This document shows positions 26,791-35,842 of a stretch of DNA of 64,000 nucleotides, piece by piece (position 1 is the first letter of the stretch; each line of letters opens with the position of its first letter). A model generated the notes under the pieces. That model saw only the letters and a program-made list of their open reading frames with translations. It had not been told where the DNA came from and made no database searches. The DNA lies in contig JAEOUN010000001.1 of NCBI GenBank assembly GCA_016839245.1, positions 10,288 to 74,287 of the forward strand, in the 5' to 3' direction. Both the position numbers and the translations under genes were made by a program. This DNA is from Candidatus Thorarchaeota archaeon (GTDB lineage: Archaea > Asgardarchaeota > Thorarchaeia > Thorarchaeales > Thorarchaeaceae).

Positions 26791-27050
26791 ATGTCTTGGT
26801 TTGATGATGTATCTATTATACTCCTACTTGAATTCTCTTGTGCTACGCTATAGAGCTTAGAAGGACACCTAGGAATTTCTTCCTTGTTTCTCCAATAGAC
26901 AGCCCAGACACCATTGTCAGTACGGTGAAGGAACACTTGTTTTTCTTGTTTGATCTCTTTTGCTAGCTCAATTGCTTCGATTGGGTCTTCGAAAATATCA
27001 ACTAGCTTGAAGACCCTCCCTCCTAGTATCTTCCATTTCTCAGCTGTCAT
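26787..27050 (-). CDS. Hypothetical 87-aa protein
   Basis: A small soluble protein with a compact alpha/beta start (WKILGGRVFKLVDIFEDPIE, then a helix EAIELAKEIKQEK and a strand VFLHRTDNGVWAVYWRN). The C-terminal 25 residues look disordered. It is coupled by a 4-bp overlap to the following gene. No family is recognised. Confidence 0.6.
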   Translation of the reverse strand: MTAEKWKILGGRVFKLVDIFEDPIEAIELAKEIKQEKQVFLHRTDNGVWAVYWRNKEEIPRCPSKLYSVAQENSSRSIIDTSSNQDI

Positions 27051-27196
27051 GGTTCTTTGTCTGTATTTTTCCTAATAATCCCGTAATGAAACTTCTAGCT
27101 GTAACAACTTTGAGTATTGCTTCCCAGCTTTCTAGATTAGAAGAGAAGAATCTTGATTTTAGATACAACAGAACTTAGGAAAAAAGGAGTAAGGAG

Positions 27197-27365
27197 TGGT
27201 GCCGCAGGTGGGATGTTCGCCCCATCACGTAACGTAACGGAGTTTCGAGCCCACGACTTCGAGATGCCTCAACAAAGCTTGGGCTGAGAACTGACCCCGT
27301 ATTTTTGACCGGGAACTCCAGTCAGATTATGAGTCTCGCGCCCTGCCAGGCTAGGCCACTGCGGC
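27197..27365 (-). tRNA. Elongator tRNA-Met (anticodon CAT) with two introns, one in the T loop
   Basis: On the minus strand the acceptor GCCGCAG pairs with CTGCGGC, then A73 and CCA. The anticodon arm CGAGA/TCTCG is interrupted at 37/38 by a 62-nt intron (27266-27327): CTCA pairs with TGAG between 3-nt bulges TAA and GCA, a canonical bulge-helix-bulge. Splicing gives CTCATAA. The T arm GTGGG/CCCAC encloses a further 30-nt intron (27214-27243) at 59/60: CTCC pairs with GGGG and TCG with CGA, with bulges AAA and CAT. Removal leaves a 7-nt T loop CTCGAAT. The mature length is 77 nt. G1 and A73 fit elongator Met better than Ile2. Confidence 0.88.
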
Positions 27366-27451
27366 TCGTATCAGACAAAAGAATCTCATTGAATCCTTTG
27401 GTCTGTTCGAGCAGCACTCTGGGCTCTACTATTAAAGTTATTCTTATCATT

Positions 27452-29374
27452 TCAAGACTGTCGTTTTTCTGCAAGAATTCTTTTGATTTCTTGGATGATA
27501 AGACGTCTGACAGTCTTTCCATCGGCTTTTCCTCTGAGTTCTTTCATGGCCAGGCCCATGAGACCCCCCACAGCGGTTTCTTTTCGCTCCCAGACAAAGT
27601 CAGTTCGACTCGCAACAATGTTTCGAATGATTTGCTTGAGTTCATCTTCCGTTATCATTTCAAGATTCGTAGCACTCAAAGCATCCTCAATATTGCTTCT
27701 TGGATTGATTGACAAGTGAGTTAGAATACGTGGAATGGCTTCCGCTGAAATCTTATCTTTTGATACATATTCGAAAAGGGACAATATGTGCGAATCTTGC
27801 AGTTGTTCTATGGGAACACCAACCCTATGTAGACTTACTAGGGTGTTCTCAAGAGTAGCTGCAACAAGTGTGGGTGAGACATCTGAATCTGCAATTATTC
27901 TCTCAAAGAGCTCCAAGTTGGTAGACTTAACCATCTGGGAAGCCAGCTCTTCACTGAGACCAATTTCAGTGATGAATCGTTTCCCTTTCTTTTCAAGGGT
28001 TTCAGGCATAGATCTCGTAATTTTCTTCAAATGCTGCTGTGAAATCTGTACAGGTCTGACATCTGTTTCTGGATACATTCTTTGGGCACCAGGGCGAGGA
28101 CGAGCATACATAGTGGTCGCATCAGGCAGCGGAGTTCTTGTTTCTGCTGGTATTCCAATTGTAGCTTGTCGTGCCCTATCGACTACTGCATTCAATGCAG
28201 AAACTGCATTAGCCTTTGGAGCTGCCACCATGACCACGGCATCAAGGTCTTCTGCATTCGCTTTTGTACGCAGCATAGATACATCTTCGTTTGATATTCC
28301 ATATTTGGGGAGTTCATCAGTATGAAAGATCCCTCCTACTTGTCCCCAGAATTTCGCATAATCTGATAGCTCTGTTCCAAGTCTCCTGCTAGGCTGAATT
28401 TCTTTTCCCAGAAGTCCATGAAACCCTTGGAGATTGACTGCCAGAACAACCCCACCTGAATTTAGTGCCTTTCTGATTATTCTCGCCTCGGTGCCTGAGA
28501 ATGCATCACTCACATCGTGAATCTTCCCTTCGATGTCATTGGGAGATATTCCTCGTTCTACAAGTTGTTGATGTATCTCCAATAGTCGTTCTTGCCGAAG
28601 CGCTTCCATTTCAACAAGATTAGATAGCATATCCAGCTGTTGAAATCCCTTAATTTCAGTAATTGCTCCCCCACTAATAGATACATTAACATCTTGACGA
28701 ATTGTGCCCAGTCCGCGTTTGACTTTTCCTGTCGATCTTAATAGAAGCCCGATTTTCAGAGCCACTTCTTGTGTCTCGGAGGGTGTGTGTATATCTGGTG
28801 CAGTAGCTATTTCAATAAGCGGAATACCGAGCCGGTCAAGTCTGTACACACGCATATTGTCCTTTTCAGCGATTTTCCTAGCTGCATCTTCCTCAAGGCA
28901 AATTGTCTGAATTCCGATTGATTTCTCGCCAAATTGAAGACTTCCGCCTGTGGCCACAATGCAAGTCCGTTGGAAACCTGTGGTATTGCTTCCGTCAATT
29001 ACAATCTTCCTCATAGGATGGATTTCATCGACAGGCCTTGATTTCAGAAAATCTGCCATGATAAGACAAATGTCGATGGCTTCATCGCATAATTCATGTG
29101 GAGGTTCTTCGTCTGCCTCGACAAGACACGTCGTATCATTGTAATACTCGTAATAGAATTGTTTCTTTTGTTGAAATTCGAATAGGGCTGCCGGATCAAT
29201 TTCACCCATCTCGCTCTGCGTTGGTCTCAGTCTTCTTACAAAGCCACCATGAGGGTCATCATCTCGAATTGTTGTTGGACAGTGACAATAGAGTTTCCTT
29301 GAAGTATCAAGTTGTTGGTGTAGCTCAAGACCAACTCTCAGGCCAAGTTTCTTGTATCTTGTATCGTCACTCAT
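27452..29374 (-). CDS. gatE: Glutamyl-tRNA(Gln) amidotransferase subunit E
   Basis: Archaea-specific subunit that phosphorylates and amidates Glu-tRNA(Gln) using ammonia from GatD. The 640-aa protein begins with LGLRVGLELHQQLDTSRKLYC, carries zinc-site cysteines in the GatB-like cradle, includes an AspRS-like insertion (about residues 290-420), and ends with the helical YqeY-type tail (KETAVGGLMGLAMKELRG). It overlaps gatD by 4 bp, the normal gene order. Its stop lies 87 bp from tRNA-Met. Confidence 0.97.
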   Translation of the reverse strand: MSDDTRYKKLGLRVGLELHQQLDTSRKLYCHCPTTIRDDDPHGGFVRRLRPTQSEMGEIDPAALFEFQQKKQFYYEYYNDTTCLVEADEEPPHELCDEAIDICLIMADFLKSRPVDEIHPMRKIVIDGSNTTGFQRTCIVATGGSLQFGEKSIGIQTICLEEDAARKIAEKDNMRVYRLDRLGIPLIEIATAPDIHTPSETQEVALKIGLLLRSTGKVKRGLGTIRQDVNVSISGGAITEIKGFQQLDMLSNLVEMEALRQERLLEIHQQLVERGISPNDIEGKIHDVSDAFSGTEARIIRKALNSGGVVLAVNLQGFHGLLGKEIQPSRRLGTELSDYAKFWGQVGGIFHTDELPKYGISNEDVSMLRTKANAEDLDAVVMVAAPKANAVSALNAVVDRARQATIGIPAETRTPLPDATTMYARPRPGAQRMYPETDVRPVQISQQHLKKITRSMPETLEKKGKRFITEIGLSEELASQMVKSTNLELFERIIADSDVSPTLVAATLENTLVSLHRVGVPIEQLQDSHILSLFEYVSKDKISAEAIPRILTHLSINPRSNIEDALSATNLEMITEDELKQIIRNIVASRTDFVWERKETAVGGLMGLAMKELRGKADGKTVRRLIIQEIKRILAEKRQS

Positions 29375-30726
29375 TCTTTCTCACGTCCAATTCGAGTATA
29401 CTGAGCCATTTCACTACGCATAGATATCTCTCCCACGAGAGGTGTCAGCATCATTGTTCGCACGTCCTGAATATTCTTAAAATTGGCAAGAGCCCACATG
29501 AGTTTGACAAGTGCAGTTTCAGTTAGCATATCTTCACATGGCAATACACCCATCTCAAGTAGCTCAACACCTGTTCGGTAGACATTCATGTCCACCCGCC
29601 CAGAAATACACTGGCTGGTCATTGCGACAATAATTTCGGAATCGATTGCTCGCTTTATGGCACTTTGAAGAACTTGAGGAACATGTCCAAGTCCACTTCC
29701 CTCGATTACTATGCCCTTGTAATCAGATTCGATTAGCGATTCGATTAATGATGCTTTGATTCCTGGGTGCGTTCGTATCATGCCTACTCTATCTTCAAAT
29801 GATGCCTTCATCTTTAACTTTCTTTTCGAGTCACGACGCAATAATGGTAGAGAGATTTCCTCAAAGTTTGAAGAAGTGATTTTAAAGAGTGGATAGAAGT
29901 TTGGTGATTGGAAAGCGTCCCTTCTACTGGTGTGACTCTTTCTTACTCGCGTTCCACGATGCGCATAGGCGAAGCTATCATCCGTTTCTCCATGCATAAC
30001 AACCATAACTTCAGCTGCATCTATTCTTCCCACCAAGTCTGTGGCTCGGATAAGATTCATGGCAGAATCGGAAGATGGTCTATCGGAAGACCTCTGTGAG
30101 CCTACTAACGCAACTGGAACTGGTAAGTTCTGTAATGCAAAAGAAAGGGCAGCAGAAGTGAATGCCATGGTGTCGGTACCATGGGCAATAACAATGCCAT
30201 CAGTTCCTTTTCGTATTTCCGATGCAACGGCTTTTGCTATTCTTGTCCAATCCGTAGGGTGAATATTTTCTGAGAGTGCACTCATCAGTACTTTAGCCTT
30301 AACATCGGCATGTACTCTTAGCTCCGGAACGGTATCATAAAAGTCTTGGGCTGACAGTGCCGGATTTACTGCACCTGTTTGATAGTCAACTTTGCTTGCA
30401 ATTGTCCCACCAGTGCTCAGAATTGATACATTCGGGAGGTTGGAATTGATTTCTGGAGGTTTATCTGCAACGGTTTTCTTCTTCCGTTTTCCACGTTTTA
30501 ATAGTGCAACTTCTGAGCTGGATGATAGTTTGATTCCAATATTGTAGCCGCTTGAAAGCTTAATCACGATATGATTTGAATCGCTACCAATTTGTGCACG
30601 TGGCATCAAAATCCCACTATATTCACTGCCATTATACCTGATTATGACGAGGTCACCGATTTTCGCATTTATTGATACAAGTTTTTCGAGAACAAGTCCG
30701 CTATAACCAGAGATTTCTAATCCCAA
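29371..30726 (-). CDS. gatD: Glutamyl-tRNA(Gln) amidotransferase subunit D
   Basis: Asparaginase-like glutaminase subunit supplying ammonia to GatE. The first 90 residues form a small beta domain; then comes an asparaginase fold with the nucleophile in ILSTGGTIASKVDYQTGA, a second catalytic Thr-Asp in HGTDTMAFT, and a Lys in the AYAHRGTRVRKSHTSRRDAF region. The length (451 aa) is typical. Together with gatE this shows that Gln-tRNA is made by the indirect archaeal route. Confidence 0.97.
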   Translation of the reverse strand: MGLEISGYSGLVLEKLVSINAKIGDLVIIRYNGSEYSGILMPRAQIGSDSNHIVIKLSSGYNIGIKLSSSSEVALLKRGKRKKKTVADKPPEINSNLPNVSILSTGGTIASKVDYQTGAVNPALSAQDFYDTVPELRVHADVKAKVLMSALSENIHPTDWTRIAKAVASEIRKGTDGIVIAHGTDTMAFTSAALSFALQNLPVPVALVGSQRSSDRPSSDSAMNLIRATDLVGRIDAAEVMVVMHGETDDSFAYAHRGTRVRKSHTSRRDAFQSPNFYPLFKITSSNFEEISLPLLRRDSKRKLKMKASFEDRVGMIRTHPGIKASLIESLIESDYKGIVIEGSGLGHVPQVLQSAIKRAIDSEIIVAMTSQCISGRVDMNVYRTGVELLEMGVLPCEDMLTETALVKLMWALANFKNIQDVRTMMLTPLVGEISMRSEMAQYTRIGREKE

Positions 30727-30818
30727 GACTATCTCACCTTAAAGGAAGCAAGGCTTCTTCTCTCTGGCTCGGTCATAAAGTCTTCGCCAAATTCATGATA
30801 TGCTAATACTCTAACCAT

Positions 30819-31379
30819 TTAGAGAATATTCAGCATAATGAGAATTGCAAAAATGATGAATATTGCTCCGGTTGCTTTGTTGATAAGTTGTATTGGTAAA
30901 CGGTTTGCAGCTCTGTCACCTGCAAAGGCTCCAATGAGATTCACTATGAAAAAGCCAGCAATTGATCCGAAAAGTATGAATAATGGGAATTGAGACTGTG
31001 CTGCCAATGCTAAAATTGCAAGTTGGCTTTTGTCACCGAGTTCGGAAACTAAGACAAGAGAAATCATGCTAAGAAAGGTTGTTGGTTGTCTGCAGGCATC
31101 TTCCTCTGGAATACTCTTTACAAAGGAGTGGATACCCATTATAAGAAACAGTCCTGCTGAGATGAGAAGAATTAGGTCAGCTGGAAGTGATAATGCCAAA
31201 AGGGTTCCAATAACAACTGCGATTATGGATGCCAATAATAGAGCTAGCATTGTTGCAAGTAAGACAACTAAAGGTCTTCTATATTGAGCGCTCAAGCATA
31301 GTGTAGTTAGCATGGTTTTGTCAGCAATCTCTGTGACAAAGACAATACCGATTGCAGACAAGAGAGATTGTAGAGGCAT
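30819..31379 (-). CDS. GDT1/TMEM165 (UPF0016) family cation transporter
   Basis: A 186-aa membrane protein with six helices in two repeats. Each repeat opens with the family signature: EIADKTMLTTL at about residue 16 and ELGDKSQLAIL at about residue 113. The family exchanges Mn2+ or Ca2+ for protons (GDT1 in yeast Golgi, TMEM165 in humans, MneA and related in bacteria). The first motif has Ala instead of the usual Gly. It lies 92 bp downstream of the gatD start, on the same strand as the GH1 gene ahead of it. Confidence 0.92.
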   Translation of the reverse strand: MPLQSLLSAIGIVFVTEIADKTMLTTLCLSAQYRRPLVVLLATMLALLLASIIAVVIGTLLALSLPADLILLISAGLFLIMGIHSFVKSIPEEDACRQPTTFLSMISLVLVSELGDKSQLAILALAAQSQFPLFILFGSIAGFFIVNLIGAFAGDRAANRLPIQLINKATGAIFIIFAILIMLNIL

Positions 31380-31389
31380 AACGATTCAA

Positions 31390-32718
31390 TCATCTCCAAT
31401 TTGACAAAATGCGCTGTTGTAGCTCCTCAGTCAGGCCATTATTCCGTATTATATCTCTATACATGAAGGCACTATTCCGAGAATGTCGCTCTTGGGTTTT
31501 ATAGTCAATCTCCACTAGTCCGAAATGGCTACTGTATCCTTGAGTCCATTCAAAGTTGTCTGTTAAACTCCATACAAGATAACCACGAATATCCACTTTA
31601 TCTTCTATGGCACGATATACTTGTTGGAGATGACTCACAATGTATCTCTGCTTTAGCATATCATCAAGGGTACCAATTCCATTCTCCGTTAGGAAGATTG
31701 GTTTTCTATAATTGTCCCAGTATGATTTGATGATTGGGTAGTATCCTTGGGGATATACCTCCCAGTCCAATCCTTCGCATCGTTCAAGATTCGGGTTTCT
31801 TGGTGCCATCTCACCCGCCAGATAATCTAATTCTGACGATACGACTTGGCGGCTGTAATAGTTGAGCCCGATGAAATCCACGGAGTTCTCGAGTGGAGTA
31901 TACCGCTCGCCATTTCCATCTAGGTCGGGGATAATTCCTGTTACTGCGCCCCGAATCCATTCTTGATTATACAAATTATCTAAATAGTTCGCAAGTTCGA
32001 CATCTTCTTTGTTATCCGCATTTGCTGGCATGAAGTAACTAACGCTGAGAACAGGGGCAATTAATGGTTGTTCCAATCCCTTTTCATCGTATACTTCCCG
32101 AATATTCATGGCCGCTTGGCCATGCGCCTTTAGCATATTCATTGTCGCAGTAATTGTCTTGTTGAAATCCTTGTAACCAGGGGGAAACTCTCCGAATAGA
32201 TGACCAAGTGTTGCTACTACCATGGGTTCGTTAATGGTGTTCCATATGAGGTTGTACTTGGAAAAAACCTCGGCGGCTTTTCTCGCATACTTGCCAAACA
32301 ATTCAGGACTCTCGGGATTAAGCCATGCATCCATATCTCGAAACCAAATTGGGTTTGCAAAATGATGAAGGGTCATCATTGGCTTGATATTTCGTTCTAG
32401 TAAGGTTTTGATAACGGACTCGTAATGCCCGAGTTCGCTATCATTCCATCTTCCTTGGTTTGGCTCAATTCGGCTCCATTCTATGGAAAAACGGTGAATC
32501 TGATGACCCAGTTCCTTTGCTAAGTCAAAGTCGTCTTTGTATCTGTTGTAGTGATCACATGCTATGTCAGCGTTTGAACCGTCCTTAATCTTCCCGGGAA
32601 TTTTCTCCCATTCGCTCCAGCTGTTATGGTTACCACCTTCTGTCTGATGAGCAGAAGCAGCACTTCCCCAAAGGAAATCGTCTGGGAATTCAAGATTTCT
32701 ATAGCCCATGGCCATCAC
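31390..32718 (-). CDS. Glycoside hydrolase family 1 (beta-glucosidase type)
   Basis: Retaining beta-glycosidase with a TIM barrel (442 aa). The N-terminal FLWGSAASAHQTEGG, the acid/base Glu in WNTINEPMVVA and the nucleophile in FLTENGIG are all present, as are the DHYNRYKDDFDLAKELG and SLTDNFEWTQGY signatures. No signal peptide is seen, so it should act inside the cell on imported beta-glycosides. Candidate ATG codons lie close together at 32718, 32715 and 32709; I cannot choose between them. The gene ends 10 bp from the start of the transporter gene. Confidence 0.95.
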   Translation of the reverse strand: MMAMGYRNLEFPDDFLWGSAASAHQTEGGNHNSWSEWEKIPGKIKDGSNADIACDHYNRYKDDFDLAKELGHQIHRFSIEWSRIEPNQGRWNDSELGHYESVIKTLLERNIKPMMTLHHFANPIWFRDMDAWLNPESPELFGKYARKAAEVFSKYNLIWNTINEPMVVATLGHLFGEFPPGYKDFNKTITATMNMLKAHGQAAMNIREVYDEKGLEQPLIAPVLSVSYFMPANADNKEDVELANYLDNLYNQEWIRGAVTGIIPDLDGNGERYTPLENSVDFIGLNYYSRQVVSSELDYLAGEMAPRNPNLERCEGLDWEVYPQGYYPIIKSYWDNYRKPIFLTENGIGTLDDMLKQRYIVSHLQQVYRAIEDKVDIRGYLVWSLTDNFEWTQGYSSHFGLVEIDYKTQERHSRNSAFMYRDIIRNNGLTEELQQRILSNWR

Positions 32719-32777
32719 TCCTGATTTCTCGTTGCAAGAGCTCGGATAAGACTATCTCGATAGTCAAAAGAAGAGAA

Positions 32778-32898
32778 TGGTGCGGAAGGTGGGCTTCGAT
32801 CCCACGAACTGCTTCCAGACCAGATGTCCTCTTCGTATGACCCCACTGTACATACGATCTTAAGTCTGGCGCCTTTGGCCTGGCTTGGCTACTTCCGC
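32778..32898 (-). tRNA. tRNA-Leu (anticodon TAA) with one intron
   Basis: On the minus strand the acceptor GCGGAAG pairs with CTTCCGC, then A73 and CCA. The anticodon stem CCAGA/TCTGG is split at 37/38 by a 33-nt intron (32826-32858) whose hairpin TCGTATG/CATACGA is clear; the central helix is relaxed, with one mismatch. Splicing gives CTTAAGA, anticodon TAA. A long variable arm (about 14 nt) marks a class II tRNA. The T loop reads ATCGAAG, with A instead of T at position 54. Mature length is 88 nt. Confidence 0.92.
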
Positions 32899-33212
32899 GC
32901 TTTTCTTAGTATCTTGCTTCGGGTTAGAATTGATTCGGCTTTTAAGGTTCCTGAACTCAATAATACATATTCTAGTCTAATACATGGGAATTCTGAACAA
33001 TAATAACGGAGATTTATGAGTAGAGGCTCTTTGACCTGTCTTTGGCATTTGAGCAATTGAAGAATAACTTGTGATTTCAGTTGCCATTTGTCTTGTTATT
33101 TTAGACAGAAGGAACAACAGTTGAGTAGCTTTGACAGCGAAATGTATCACACAGGGATAACCTTAATGCCATTCCGAGAGAATACAATTCTAGATGTAAT
33201 GGAGTGACTGAG
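32899..33212. other. Intergenic stretch of about 310 bp
   Basis: No gene is seen. It is AT-rich and contains the promoter regions for tRNA-Leu (minus) and for the broken gene at 33213 (plus). Confidence 0.5.
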
Positions 33213-34080
33213 TTGAGAAAAGCTGTCATCTTCCTTTTAATCATTTTACTTGTATTTTTCCAAGTCCCGGGGATTTGTGCCCTTCAATCACTGTATATTC
33301 TGCCTGAGAAATATGAAACTTGGACGTGGTATACGTCCAGCAAGAATTACATGGGTCTGTTTGGTCAATTCGAATTGTAAATGGAACAGGAATAACGTTT
33401 TTCATCTGCAATGAAACTGAATTCAATCACTGGACAGATGGTCATGAAATTGAAGCCTGTGAATTTCAAGAAGATGTGACTAGTGGTGAGCATGAGTTTC
33501 TCAGCTATGGTGGCAGGTGGTCAGGCATTCGTTGGTATCTGGTCTTTGATAACACAGATGATGCTTGCACGGCACAAACAATGAACACAGAACTCTATAT
33601 TGATTTGGTCGAACCCACAATAGAATGCAATGTCAATGATGATGATGTGCTATCAGGAATTTGGAATTTTGATGCCGCGTACACAAAGTTGGTATTGATT
33701 CAATTGAATGTACAATATGTGCCTTTAGCTATCCCAATTCGTTTGACCCATATAGATGGAATGTATATTACATTGAAGGAAATTCTACCATCTTTATTCT
33801 TGATGCAATCGAGATGGATAATGGCAGTTACTACATAACTATTAAAGTGACAGATATATGTGATAATGAACAACCAAAAACCATACGCTTTAGTGTAGAG
33901 AATGCAGCCTTTGAGAGAATAAGCCTTCCCACAGTTCCATTATTCGTAGGCCTTAGTTTCCTAGCCTTGGTAAGCTTTATGGTCATTATTCGAATAAGAA
34001 GACCATCATTTGGCATATCATATAAACTAAGGACTCTAGATGCAAAACTTGCAGCCGAGTTGAAAAGAGCATATCGATGA
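33213..34080 (+). pseudogene. Secreted, C-terminally anchored protein gene with two frameshifts
   Basis: Three overlapping frames encode consecutive parts of one protein. From TTG 33213 a signal peptide is read (RKAVIFLLIILLVFFQ, cleavage near GICA), up to KYETW near 33325. The sequence continues in another frame from 33320 (VQQELHGSVWSIRIVNGTGI) to about 33675, and in a third frame from about 33690 (GIDSIECTICAFSYPNSFDP) to the stop at 34080. The last part has an Ig-like strand pattern (NGSYYITIKVTD) and a membrane helix (VGLSFLALVSFMVIIRI) with a basic tail. Intact, it would be a surface protein of about 290 aa. Two indels indicate decay or sequence error. Confidence 0.7.
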
Positions 34081-34188
34081 GAAATCCAAGTTCTTCGCCT
34101 TTGATCAGGCTTGGTTACTCCCGGCAATTCCGATCCGCTCTTCTTGATCCTATTGATTCCTTGTAGGAACTCGCTGCATGTAGAGAAA

Positions 34189-34298
34189 TGGTGGGGCGGG
34201 CCGGATTCGAACCAGCGACCTTCGAGTCCAAAGAGCGTAAGGCTTCAGTGGCTTCTCGGTGTAAGCGAGACATCATAGCCGGGCTAGACCACCGCCCC
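34189..34298 (-). tRNA. tRNA-Val (anticodon TAC) with a variable-loop intron
   Basis: On the minus strand the acceptor GGGGCGG pairs with CCGCCCC, followed by A73 and CCA. The anticodon stem TCTCG/CGAGA encloses an uninterrupted loop CTTACAC, anticodon TAC. A 32-nt intron (34221-34252) lies after the anticodon stem, at about 44/45: CGAG pairs with CTCG between two AAG bulges. Removing it gives variable loop AGGTC and the T stem GCTGG/CCGGC. The mature tRNA is 78 nt with CCA. Confidence 0.9.
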
Positions 34299-34336
34299 TA
34301 ATGCTGGGGTTTAATCAATCCCAATAAAAGAATTGC

Positions 34337-35011
34337 TTAGTGTCGCCTTCCAACTACATGAAATTCTTTGCGTGATACTTGTATTACGATACCTTTTACA
34401 TCGTGAAATTCAAGATTCTCTACTTTATTCACTATATCAGAAATGATATTTGGAGAAGGAACCGCTTTGAATGCTGCGACAAGCCAACCCTCGCTTACTA
34501 GAAGTGATGAGTACTTTTCGATCAGCTTTATGGTCCCTTCAAGCCCTGTTGTAACATCAATTAGTAGAAGATCAAGAGTACTCTGTTGAGAGATTATGCT
34601 CGGATCAAGAGCAAAGGCGTTATCTATCAAAACCGAAACAGTGTCATGCTGTTGAGTGATTTCTTGCAATGCATCCATGAATTCATCTGAGATTTCAATA
34701 CCTGTTACATGGCTACAATTCTCTGCAAGGTAGCGTAGAAAACCTCCAGCTGAGCTTCCAATATCTAATGCTTGAGTTTGAGGTGTGATAAGATGTGATA
34801 CCGTCCTATGCAGAAATTCGAGCTTGGAGTATCCGATGGGAAAATTAAGTGCTGTATCAGAAACTTCAATGCCCTCTGTTCCTGACACCTGTGTGGATGG
34901 TTTTGCTTTTACTCCATCTATCGTAACAAGTCCTTGATGAATAGCCCGTTTTGCTGCCTGACGTGATGAGAAGTGCTTGTTTTGAACGAGCCATAGGTCC
35001 AGTCTTGTCAT
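34337..35011 (-). CDS. TlyA-like RNA 2'-O-methyltransferase (S4 + FtsJ domains)
   Basis: A 224-aa protein with an N-terminal S4 RNA-binding domain (RLDLWLVQNKHFSSRQAAKRA, residues 3-60) and an FtsJ-type methyltransferase domain with SAM motif ALDIGSSAGGFLRYLAE near residue 90 and LLLIDVTTG near 150. TlyA methylates ribose in rRNA in bacteria; archaeal homologs probably do the same. It overlaps the DUF2110 gene by 4 bp in an operon that starts with tfe. Confidence 0.88.
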   Translation of the reverse strand: MTRLDLWLVQNKHFSSRQAAKRAIHQGLVTIDGVKAKPSTQVSGTEGIEVSDTALNFPIGYSKLEFLHRTVSHLITPQTQALDIGSSAGGFLRYLAENCSHVTGIEISDEFMDALQEITQQHDTVSVLIDNAFALDPSIISQQSTLDLLLIDVTTGLEGTIKLIEKYSSLLVSEGWLVAAFKAVPSPNIISDIVNKVENLEFHDVKGIVIQVSRKEFHVVGRRH

Positions 35012-35769
35012 TTTCTTGCCGCCTCAATTTCACTTGGAATGAATAAATGCATAGGAATACCTCTCATTCTTGGGCCAATAGCTGCAAGTATTCCAAAGGC
35101 CCTTGTACTTCTCTTACATCGGAGGGAGTATTCAAAGATTCCAAGCTTTTCGATTTGGTAGATGTCTTCCCTATGGCCAGATCTAACGAGTGTGTTTTCA
35201 ACCATGTCAAGTGTAGAACCAAGGACTAATAGTCGTTCATGATCATCTGCAATCCAATTATTCAAACGATCAAGAAAGGTCTGCTCAAATTCTGCTTCTA
35301 TTCTCTGTCTTGCAAAATCGGTATTCAGAATTTCGATGTCAACGGGTAGGTTATCAACTAGAATGATCTTTTTTGCAATGCTTCTTAGTGATGCTTCAGG
35401 CAAGAGCAGCTGTTCTCGTAGTCTGTGAAGAGGAATTAAGGCATCCATTTGGCGTGAAGTAGTTATGCCAATGTCAACATAAAGACCATAGCCTACTTTT
35501 CCTACGTCGATCAAGTACCCCCTTGTGTGAAATCCGGGCTGTATCTCATCTAATTTTGGAATAGTTCCATATTCTTTTTGTAGGACGTTGGAAACAAATT
35601 CGCTATCTCTTCCTTCCAGCTCAATGACAATGAGCCCTCTTCTATCTGTTCGCAGTCCTAAGAGATTGCAATCAAGATTTGCGATCATCCCCATTACTTC
35701 TGAACGTATAGATTGCAGAATTCTCTTTTGATAAGAACCGTAGATGTGTGTCTTTAGAGAGAACTCCAT
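35008..35769 (-). CDS. DUF2110 family archaeal protein
   Basis: A 253-aa soluble protein belonging by sequence pattern to the archaeal DUF2110 family. Its middle part has GFHTRGYLIDVGKVGYGLYVDIGI, which looks like an RNA-binding beta fold, and the C-terminal part includes LLVLGSTLDMVENTLVRSGHREDI. In many archaea this gene lies next to tfe, as here. Its role is unknown; coupling with an RNA methyltransferase suggests RNA-related work. Confidence 0.8.
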   Translation of the reverse strand: MEFSLKTHIYGSYQKRILQSIRSEVMGMIANLDCNLLGLRTDRRGLIVIELEGRDSEFVSNVLQKEYGTIPKLDEIQPGFHTRGYLIDVGKVGYGLYVDIGITTSRQMDALIPLHRLREQLLLPEASLRSIAKKIILVDNLPVDIEILNTDFARQRIEAEFEQTFLDRLNNWIADDHERLLVLGSTLDMVENTLVRSGHREDIYQIEKLGIFEYSLRCKRSTRAFGILAAIGPRMRGIPMHLFIPSEIEAARK

Positions 35770-35842
35770 TGGAAAACTCCTCCAGTCCGCGCCAAACGCA
35801 ATTCTCGAAATCTATTGATATATGTAATGTCTGATTGCTGTT

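Noticed and set aside
27305..28325. Plus-strand frames of 135 and 196 codons opposite gatE
   Set aside because: They are antisense to the well-supported gatE gene and resemble no protein family.
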